Positions 1 through 4,687 of a DNA stretch of 8,193 nucleotides are shown here, piece by piece; position 1 is the stretch's first letter, and each line of letters begins with the position of its first letter. The notes below the pieces were generated by a model. The model was not told the DNA's origin. It did not search any database and saw only the letters and a program-made list of their open reading frames with translations. The stretch spans positions 1-8,193 of the forward strand of contig DMPD01000177.1 in NCBI GenBank assembly GCA_003456125.1, in the 5' to 3' direction. This DNA is from Cyanobacteria bacterium UBA8156. GTDB taxonomy: Bacteria; Cyanobacteriota; Cyanobacteriia; Pseudanabaenales; Pseudanabaenaceae. Both the position numbers and the translations under genes were made by a program.

Positions 1-65
1 CTGGCCAGCCTAGCCAAAGTCCCAGCAAGAGAGTAGGGTAAACAAGTTGAATTGGGCGAGCATCC

Positions 66-1223
66 ATGCAGCAACTCCATTTTGCGCGCTGGGTCACGCT
101 GACCTTTGGCAGCGCCATTTTGGCCACCGTTGTAAGCAGCGATAGCAATACCATGGTTAGCGAGTTGGCGCAACAAAGGTTTTTGAACAATACCTTGAGC
201 AGCTATGCCACCGTGGTGACCGTTGTGCTGGCTGGACTCCTGGGGATTCGTCTGGTAACTGCCTCCCTGTTTCCCCTATTGTACCGTTGGGTCGCCCTCA
301 CCGACAGCTTGATGGACGATGCCTTGGTGCAATACAGCAAAACTTATGTCGTCCCCTTTGCCTATGGCCTGGTGGTTTACAACGGCATTCAAGGGCTAAA
401 CCTACATCCGTCCCTCGATCGCCTATTGGATGTCACTGTTTTGGCCGCGGCCACGTTGGTTGCCACCCGACTGCTGCAATTGCTGGTGGTGAATGCCCTC
501 CGCCTATGGTGGCAACAATCCCGTGGCGAAGCCAATTCCGAAGCCAGCTTGCACCTGCTCACCCCTGCGATCGATGTTGCGATGTGGACGATCGCCGCGA
601 TTTTCTTCTTGCAAAATCTGGGGTTGAACCTCACCGGTTTGCTGGCCAGCTTGGGGGTGGGGGGTGTGGCCTTAGCTTTGGCCTCCCGCAGTGTATTTGA
701 GGATTTGTTCAATTACTACACCATCGTGTTGGATCGCCCATTTGAAATCGGGGATTTTTTGGTAATTGATGAGTCGGAGTTTATGGGCACCGTCGAACGG
801 GTGGGGGTCAAAAGCACCCGGCTGCGGAGTTTGGGAGGCGAAGAACTGATTTTTCCCAACACCTATCTCACAACCCACCGGCTGCGCAACTACCGCAGGA
901 TGTACCGCCGACGGGTTTGCTTTCACTTTGGCGTAGAATACAACACCCCACCGGACGTGCTGAGCAGCATTCCCGATGTGGTGCGGGGCATCGTGGAGAC
1001 GGTCGCCGGTACCCTGTTCGATCGCTGCCATTTCTACCAGTACGGGAACTCCAGCCTGGACTTCGAGACCGTCTATTTTGTGTTGGATCGGGATTACAAC
1101 CTCTATATGGACTTGCACCAGCAAGTGTGTTTAGGGATTTACCGGGCCTTCACCGAGCGGGGTATCGCCTTTGCCTTTCCCACCCGCACCGTTCACATCC
1201 AAATCGAAGAAGAAAAACCATGA
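66..1223 (+). CDS. MscS-family mechanosensitive ion channel
   Basis: This is a 385-aa small-conductance mechanosensitive channel of the inner membrane, a family that releases ions and small solutes under hypo-osmotic stress. Hydrophobic segments lie near residues 8-25, 47-70, 93-111, 121-143 and 172-187. They are followed by the Gly/Ala-rich pore helix, about 188-213 (LLASLGVGGVALALASRS). The MscS beta domain follows, with RPFEIGDF at 224-231, GTVERVGVKSTRLRS at 241-255 and the conserved FPN at 263-265. The C-terminal alpha/beta domain ends in FAFPTRTVHIQ (369-379). With about five segments before the cytoplasmic part, it is larger than E. coli MscS (286 aa). The ATG at 66 is the first start after in-frame stops at 39-41 and 48-50; the ribosome site is weak. 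Its TGA overlaps the ATG of the next gene by 4 nt. Bases 1-65 show no clear gene, though the tail of an upstream one could end there. The family call is secure; the gating stimulus is not known. Confidence 0.93.
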   Translation: MQQLHFARWVTLTFGSAILATVVSSDSNTMVSELAQQRFLNNTLSSYATVVTVVLAGLLGIRLVTASLFPLLYRWVALTDSLMDDALVQYSKTYVVPFAYGLVVYNGIQGLNLHPSLDRLLDVTVLAAATLVATRLLQLLVVNALRLWWQQSRGEANSEASLHLLTPAIDVAMWTIAAIFFLQNLGLNLTGLLASLGVGGVALALASRSVFEDLFNYYTIVLDRPFEIGDFLVIDESEFMGTVERVGVKSTRLRSLGGEELIFPNTYLTTHRLRNYRRMYRRRVCFHFGVEYNTPPDVLSSIPDVVRGIVETVAGTLFDRCHFYQYGNSSLDFETVYFVLDRDYNLYMDLHQQVCLGIYRAFTERGIAFAFPTRTVHIQIEEEKP

Positions 1224-2017
1224 CCGCCGATCGCCTCTACCAAGAAATGTTGCGTGCCCTGCAAACCCATGGCGATCGCCTGGTCACCCGCAACGCCCCG
1301 GTGTATTCCCTGGTGGACTATCCCCGGCTGGTCTTTACCAGCTTGCCCTTGGTCACGCTGCGGCGCACCGCCTGGAAAAAAGCCCTGCGGGAAATGGAAT
1401 GGTTTATCGGTGGCGATCCGGTCTGCCCGCCAGAACTGCGAGATTGGTGGGCGGAGCAGCTCGCACCGGACGGCACCTATCGGGCGGGATACGGCGCGCA
1501 ATGGCACCGCGATGGGTACGACCAAATCGAAGCCCTGTACACGACCCTGCGCGACCATCCCAATTCTCGGAGGGCGATCGCTTCTACCTGGCATTCGGCG
1601 GATATGGCGCGCATCACCGAAATCAACGAAAACCCGAACACGCCAACAACGTGCCACGGCACCGTTTTGCAGGGTTGGGTGAGGAATCAGCAACTGGTTT
1701 TGGCAACCTACCAGCGCAGCGCCGATGTGTTGTTGGGGGTGCCCCACAATTGGGTGCAATACTGGGCCCTCGGCGTGTGGTTGGCGGGCCGTCTGGGTCT
1801 CACCATGGGCAAACTGATTTGGGATTTCGGCGATTTGCACCTCTACGATGAACCCTCTCACCTCCAAGCCGCGCAAGAAATTCAACAGGGGCCGGGCGAT
1901 CGCCCCCCCCTCACCCTGCTGTATCAGGGCCCTGAAGACACTTTTTGCGCGGAACACTTTGCGATCGTCGGCACCGTAGAAGAACCCGTGTGCCGCATCC
2001 GACCCCAACTGTTGTGA
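1220..2017 (+). CDS. thyA: Divergent ThyA-type thymidylate synthase
   Basis: A 265-aa folate-dependent thymidylate synthase homologue (dUMP + methylene-THF to dTMP + DHF), close to the 264 aa of E. coli ThyA. By hand alignment it keeps Glu58 (LREMEWF), the phosphate-binding SRR at 116-118, the nucleophile Cys145 in TTCHGT, YQRSAD with Arg166 and Asp169, Asn177 (PHNWVQY), and GDLHLY with His207 and Tyr209. Asn177 favours dUMP over dCMP as substrate. Oddities: the usual Pro before the catalytic Cys is Thr; about eight extra residues lie between Trp124 and Cys145; the N-terminal RTGTGT-like loop reads RLVTRNAP; and the C-terminus ends RPQLL, not the E. coli KAPVAI-type tail that closes the active site. 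The open frame extends upstream inside the channel gene, but the ATG at 1220 fits the family length and makes an ATGA overlap, suggesting translational coupling. It could instead be a related pyrimidine hydroxymethylase, which I consider less likely. Confidence 0.88.
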   Translation: MTADRLYQEMLRALQTHGDRLVTRNAPVYSLVDYPRLVFTSLPLVTLRRTAWKKALREMEWFIGGDPVCPPELRDWWAEQLAPDGTYRAGYGAQWHRDGYDQIEALYTTLRDHPNSRRAIASTWHSADMARITEINENPNTPTTCHGTVLQGWVRNQQLVLATYQRSADVLLGVPHNWVQYWALGVWLAGRLGLTMGKLIWDFGDLHLYDEPSHLQAAQEIQQGPGDRPPLTLLYQGPEDTFCAEHFAIVGTVEEPVCRIRPQLL

Positions 2018-2019
2018 GT

Positions 2020-2040
2020 CCCTCCGAACGTTTCGGGGGG
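2020..2040 (+). terminator. GC-rich hairpin after thyA
   Basis: Bases 2020-2028 (CCCTCCGAA) pair with 2032-2040 (TTCGGGGGG) around the 3-nt loop CGT: nine pairs, one of them T-G. It starts three bases after the thyA stop. No T-run follows, so it is not a textbook intrinsic terminator. It could be a weak terminator or an mRNA 3'-end stabiliser separating the channel/thyA unit from the next gene. Confidence 0.45.
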
Positions 2041-2081
2041 GGCTCAGTCTAAGCCTCTGTCTTGAATTTGGGGAATACCTT

Positions 2082-2363
2082 ATGAAACGCAATGGACTGG
2101 CATGGGTGTTAAGCAGTGTGTTGGCGATGGGGGTTGTCCTGCCCGTTTTGGCCCAACCCGCGGTGCGGCCGGCTCCGACCGGCGAAATGCGCGGGAAGTG
2201 GGCCGCTTTGAACCTCAGCGATGCCCAGAAAGAACAGATGCGATCGCTGCGGACTCAAGGTCGGGAGGAAATGTTGGCGGTGTTGACCCCCGAACAACAA
2301 GCCACCTGGCAGACCCTACGGGCGCAGCGGGGCCTTGGGAAAGGCAACCGCCCCGCCCAGTAG
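2082..2363 (+). CDS. Small exported Spy/CpxP-like LTxxQ protein
   Basis: A 93-aa protein with a classic signal peptide: MKRNG, a hydrophobic core at about residues 6-22, and a likely signal peptidase site after VLA (24), followed by Gln25. The mature part holds two motifs of the Spy/CpxP/LTxxQ family, LSDAQ at 45-49 and LTPEQ at 68-72, each in a helix-forming charged stretch, then a basic tail (GKGNRPAQ). Members are periplasmic chaperones or sensors that respond to envelope stress and metals. This one is much shorter than E. coli Spy (about 160 aa), so it is probably a reduced helical hairpin. The ATG at 2082 is preceded by GGGGAATACCTT, a weak ribosome site. The stop is one base from the stop of convergent mtnD. 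The family call rests on motif spacing and the signal peptide; the function in this organism is unknown. Confidence 0.78.
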   Translation: MKRNGLAWVLSSVLAMGVVLPVLAQPAVRPAPTGEMRGKWAALNLSDAQKEQMRSLRTQGREEMLAVLTPEQQATWQTLRAQRGLGKGNRPAQ

Positions 2364-2364
2364 T

Positions 2365-2895
2365 CTAGTAGGCACACAGTGGTTGGTACCCCTGCTCGGC
2401 ACCGCTTTCCGTGTAGTGAGGTGTCCAGCCACTGACCTCCTGGAACAGGCGAATGGCCCGAATCCGGCGATCGCCGCACAGGTCAAACCAGTGGCGCGTC
2501 CCCTGCGGTACCACCAGCAAATCGCCAGGGCCCACCTCCACCGCCACCACCGGCCCGGTTTCCGGGTGCAGGTGGAACAGACCGCGCCCCGCCACCACAA
2601 ACCGCACCTCATCTTCGGCGTGCCAGTGTTCGCGGTTGAACTTGGCCAACATCCCTTCCAAACCGGGGGTGTCGGGCTTCACATCCACCACATCTGCGGT
2701 GACGTAGCCCCCTTCCGCCTTGAGTTGGTCAATCTCCGGGCCATAGGCCGCCAAAATGTCTTCGGATGTTGCGGCTTCGGGGAGCGATCGCACCCCCCAG
2801 CAAGCATAGCCCACCTCCATTTGGGCCAAATAGCGCTCAATTGCCGCCGAGTCGGTCAAACGCCGGTTTTCCGCCGGTACCGTCAATACTGCCAT
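2365..2895 (-). CDS. mtnD: Acireductone dioxygenase (methionine salvage)
   Basis: A 176-aa cupin enzyme acting late in methionine salvage. With Fe2+ it converts acireductone to formate and 4-methylthio-2-oxobutanoate; with Ni2+ the family makes methylthiopropionate and CO, off-pathway. The four metal ligands are visible: His90, His92 and Glu96 in EHWHAEDEVRFVVAGRG, and His135 in PQGTRHWFDL. They correspond to H96, H98, E102 and H140 of the Klebsiella enzyme. Other family marks are FNREH (86-90), the beta-barrel run VGPGDLLVVP (121-130), and IRLFQEVSGWTPHY near the C-terminus. Length matches the family (about 180 aa). The start at 2895 has a good AGGAGA site six to eleven bases upstream. It follows mtnB on the same strand across 158 nt, consistent with one salvage unit. 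The sequence does not tell which metal is used in vivo. Confidence 0.96.
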   Translation of the reverse strand: MAVLTVPAENRRLTDSAAIERYLAQMEVGYACWGVRSLPEAATSEDILAAYGPEIDQLKAEGGYVTADVVDVKPDTPGLEGMLAKFNREHWHAEDEVRFVVAGRGLFHLHPETGPVVAVEVGPGDLLVVPQGTRHWFDLCGDRRIRAIRLFQEVSGWTPHYTESGAEQGYQPLCAY

Positions 2896-2900
2896 GGTGT

Positions 2901-2906
2901 TCTCCT
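2901..2906 (-). promoter_or_regulatory. Shine-Dalgarno site of mtnD
   Basis: AGGAGA on the minus strand, five bases before the ATG at 2895. It fixes the start of mtnD and makes any longer reading of this frame into the upstream spacer unlikely. Confidence 0.8.
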
Positions 2907-2951
2907 GGTATTGGGAATGTTTTCCGATCAAACTCAGAACCCTCGTCTTCG

Positions 2952-2993
2952 CTCTCCTCATCTTGCTTTGGGAGGGGAGCCGGGGGTGAGGGC
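2952..2993. repeat. Probable remnant of a dispersed cyanobacterial palindromic repeat
   Basis: In the mtnB-mtnD spacer, the string TTTGGGAGGGGAGCCGGGGG followed by TGAGGGC (about 2967-2993) resembles half of a palindromic repeat I know from many cyanobacterial intergenic regions (CTCACCCCC...CTCCC next to its inverted copy). The opposite arm is only partly preserved as CTCTCCTC (2952-2959). It may shape the RNA between mtnB and mtnD. The identification is from memory of the motif family, not a search. Confidence 0.35.
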
Positions 2994-3053
2994 CGCCCCA
3001 GGGCTCAACGCAACGGATCGATCCTGGGTTTCCCCCCTCACTTTTGGAAAAAA

Positions 3054-3683
3054 TCAGCCCGCCCCATAGCTTTGCTGATGGTACTTCACGGACAAGAGGA
3101 ACTCCCACACCTCCACGTGCCGCCGGGCTTCCCAAACCGTTTTTCCCCAAGCGTAGAGGCCGTGGCCCGCCAACAGAAACCCCCAGGGGGCTTGGGCTAA
3201 ATGGGGAGTCACCGTCGCGGCCAGGGTGTCCATATCCTGAGAATTGGGCCAAATCGGCAAATCCACCGTGGTGGCGTGGGTGGTCACCCCCGCCAATCCC
3301 TTCAACATCTCGTAGCCCTCGAACCGCAGGTACCCAGCAGCCACGTGGGCACGCGATAACACCGTCCCCAACACCGAATGGGTGTGCAACACCGCCCCCG
3401 CCCCCGTCGCCAAGGCGATCGCCCGGTGCAACGGTTCCTCCGCCGATACCTTGCCCACGGTCGATTGGCCGGCCTCGTCCACCAAAATCAGGCTGTCCGC
3501 CGTGATGCTGCCTTTGTCGACGCCGCTGGGGGCCATCCACAACCGCAACGGTTCCCGCTGGGCCACGGCACTGAAATTGCCCCCCGTGCCCATGGCATAG
3601 CCCCGACCGTACAACACGGCGATCGCCGTGGCCAACTCCTGCCGTAAACCCAGTTCCGCTTCCCGCTCAAGGATTGCGCCCAT
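3054..3683 (-). CDS. mtnB: Methylthioribulose-1-phosphate dehydratase
   Basis: A 209-aa cytosolic class II aldolase/adducin-fold zinc enzyme that dehydrates 5-methylthioribulose-1-phosphate in the methionine salvage pathway. Visible marks are GTGGNFSAV at 32-40, MAPSGVDKG at 50-58, the zinc pair in HTHS (His100, His102), the YEMLKG segment whose Glu125 matches catalytic Glu139 of human APIP, and a third zinc ligand His174 in LLAGHGLYAWG. Length fits bacterial MtnB. The ATG at 3683 was chosen over an in-frame TTG at 3716 because GGAGGT sits four bases before it and the TTG lies about where the likely transcript begins. The mtnD gene follows on the same strand, so two consecutive-pathway enzymes are together. 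mtnA, mtnC and mtnP are not in the window. Confidence 0.95.
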   Translation of the reverse strand: MGAILEREAELGLRQELATAIAVLYGRGYAMGTGGNFSAVAQREPLRLWMAPSGVDKGSITADSLILVDEAGQSTVGKVSAEEPLHRAIALATGAGAVLHTHSVLGTVLSRAHVAAGYLRFEGYEMLKGLAGVTTHATTVDLPIWPNSQDMDTLAATVTPHLAQAPWGFLLAGHGLYAWGKTVWEARRHVEVWEFLLSVKYHQQSYGAG

Positions 3684-3687
3684 TCTC

Positions 3688-3693
3688 ACCTCC
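3688..3693 (-). promoter_or_regulatory. Shine-Dalgarno site deciding the mtnB start
   Basis: A perfect GGAGGT on the minus strand, four bases (GAGA) before the ATG at 3683. It is one of the strongest ribosome sites in the window and argues against the upstream TTG codon at 3716-3714. Confidence 0.85.
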
Positions 3694-3721
3694 CCCGCCG
3701 GTACTGTTTGCCGCAAAGCTC

Positions 3722-3753
3722 ATTATCCTCCTACAAAAACCTTTCCTTGTCAA
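3722..3753 (-). promoter_or_regulatory. Candidate sigma70-type promoter of mtnB(-mtnD)
   Basis: On the minus strand a perfect -35 TTGACA (3753-3748) is followed after 20 bases by GATAAT (3727-3722), a one-mismatch -10. The spacer is longer than the usual 16-18, so activity might need an activator. Transcription would start near 3715, leaving a leader of about 30 nt before the mtnB ATG. Confidence 0.4.
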
Positions 3754-3768
3754 GAGATTCCAAGGTTT
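3737..3768. promoter_or_regulatory. Inverted repeat around the mtnB -35, possible operator
   Basis: AAACCTT (3737-3743) and AAGGTTT (3762-3768) form a perfect 7-bp inverted repeat separated by 18 bases. Its centre (about 3752.5) falls on the TTGACA hexamer. A dimeric regulator bound here would cover the promoter. No known operator consensus is recognised. Confidence 0.3.
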
Positions 3769-3771
3769 GCG

Positions 3772-3823
3772 TGCATCCCCGTTTGGGATCTCTCGCCCTG
3801 ATGGGAAGCGGGACTTTGCATCC
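3772..3823. repeat. Paired TGCATCC repeats and short palindrome upstream of mtnB
   Basis: TGCATCC occurs at 3772-3778 and again at 3817-3823, 45 bases apart, in similar contexts (TTTGCG before the first, ACTT before the second). The first copy overlaps a small palindrome, ATCCC-CGTTT-GGGAT (3775-3789). They lie upstream of the candidate mtnB promoter and downstream of the stop of the 3863-4582 gene. They could be regulator sites or chance; no riboswitch fold was recognised. A further short inverted repeat, CCCAAA (3832-3837) with TTTGGG (3852-3857), lies just after that stop and lacks a T-run. Confidence 0.25.
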
Positions 3824-3862
3824 GGCGCCTCCCCAAAATGGGCGAAAAGGCTTTGGGCCAGG

Positions 3863-4582
3863 TTAGCGTGCGGAAAGTCGCTGTTTCAGGCTATCGGCGA
3901 GGCGGGTACCCAAGTATTCCGGGATGGTGCTTTCGTTGGGGCCCAACAAATAAAAAATGAGGCGAGTGCGGCCGCGCCAAACCAACAAGTTGGCATTTAC
4001 CACCAACAAATCCTCTTGCCAGATGGCATTCATCACCTTGTAATACAGAGCCGGTTGGCTATCGGCTTCGATCAAAATGGCGGGCAAATGGAAAACTTTG
4101 TCCACATAGAAATTGGTTTCGACATTTTTCAAGCCGCTGTCCAAATTGAACTCCACCGACAGCATTTCTTCGACCTCAAAGCGCCCCGAAAGGGCTTCGC
4201 GAATCGCTTTCATCACATTGTCCGCCGTGGCGGGGGAGAGGGCTTGCCCGTTGCGCGAGAGAATAATGTTGACAAAAACCAGTCGGGGATGTCGAATTTG
4301 TCCGTACAGGGTCAAATTGTGAATGACCAGACCGCAAGCCGTGAGGACACCAAAAATGTCGCTGAGCAAAAACGACTGATTGCGATAGGCAAACCGCAGC
4401 AAACTTTTGCCTTCATTGGGTACAATTTCCAAGACAGGCTTTTGCGAGCAATGAATTTTGTAGGCCTGTTTGAGATTAGCCAGTTGCACATCGCTGCTTA
4501 CGAACTGCTCGTAAAACTGAGGGAACGCCTGATTAAAGCGTTTGAGCAGGTCAAGGGTAGAGGTTTGCAGTCCGGCCGTCAT
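3863..4582 (-). CDS. Uncharacterised protein with two ACT-like domains
   Basis: A 239-aa soluble protein; no gene name recognised. After a helical N-terminal part (about 1-45) comes a segment that reads like an ACT fold: strand LLRFAYRN (61-68), helix FLLSDIFGVLTACGL (71-85), strands HNLTLYGQI (88-96) and RLVFVNIILS (100-109), then helix PATADNVMKAIREALSG (117-133). A second ACT-like unit follows: strand FHLPAILIEA (164-173), helix PALYYKVMNAIWQ (177-189), strands LLVVNANLLV (192-201) and TRLIFYLLGP (206-215), with a short helical tail. ACT pairs bind amino acids or other small ligands and regulate enzymes or sense nitrogen, as in GlnD. No catalytic domain is attached, so a stand-alone sensor is inferred. 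The ATG at 4582 lacks a ribosome site. It is transcribed away from the CBM20-SGNH gene across 105 bases. The coding call is firm; the fold call is by eye. Confidence 0.8.
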   Translation of the reverse strand: MTAGLQTSTLDLLKRFNQAFPQFYEQFVSSDVQLANLKQAYKIHCSQKPVLEIVPNEGKSLLRFAYRNQSFLLSDIFGVLTACGLVIHNLTLYGQIRHPRLVFVNIILSRNGQALSPATADNVMKAIREALSGRFEVEEMLSVEFNLDSGLKNVETNFYVDKVFHLPAILIEADSQPALYYKVMNAIWQEDLLVVNANLLVWRGRTRLIFYLLGPNESTIPEYLGTRLADSLKQRLSAR

Positions 4583-4687
4583 AGGTTTTTGGGGGGCACC
4601 GCCGCTACAGCAGCAAAATCTGGTGGCAGTATAGCCGATAAATCTGGGGGGATTGCGGTACCCTGAGAGCAGCGCCATCGGTGACGT
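4583..4687. promoter_or_regulatory. Divergent intergenic region with a candidate minus-strand -10
   Basis: These 105 bases separate two divergently transcribed genes and must hold both promoters. On the minus strand TATACT (4633-4628) is a good -10 for the ACT-like gene, with a start near 4621, but the -35 position (GCAATC at 17-bp spacing) is poor. For the plus strand only weak AT-rich candidates (TATAGC, GATAAA, about 4630-4642) are seen. Because the two sets overlap, the genes may be controlled together. Confidence 0.35.

Noticed and set aside
2335..3069. 244-codon open frame on the + strand opposite mtnD
   Set aside because: It covers mtnD, whose metal-binding motifs are unmistakable on the other strand; no ribosome site or motif was found.
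2896..3540. Upstream continuation of the mtnD frame through the spacer and into mtnB
   Set aside because: The strong AGGAGA before the ATG at 2895 and the standard MtnD length place the start there. The upstream part is Gly/Arg-rich out-of-frame reading of mtnB.
2365..3683. Complete methionine-salvage operon
   Set aside because: Only mtnB and mtnD are present; no mtnA, mtnC, mtnP or mtnK reading frame exists in the window.
3684..3716. Longer mtnB start at a TTG (3716)
   Set aside because: GGAGGT precedes the ATG at 3683, the extra residues are not family-like, and the likely transcription start lies at about the same place as the TTG.
3684..3862. SAM or SAH riboswitch upstream of the methionine-salvage genes
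   Set aside because: The inferred leader is only about 30 nt, and no conserved riboswitch core could be recognised in the 179-base region.
3674..4666. 330-codon open frame on the + strand opposite the ACT-like gene
   Set aside because: Its translation has no hydrophobic-core pattern or motif and overlaps the start of mtnB. The minus-strand frame shows regular strand/helix patterning, so this is an antisense shadow.
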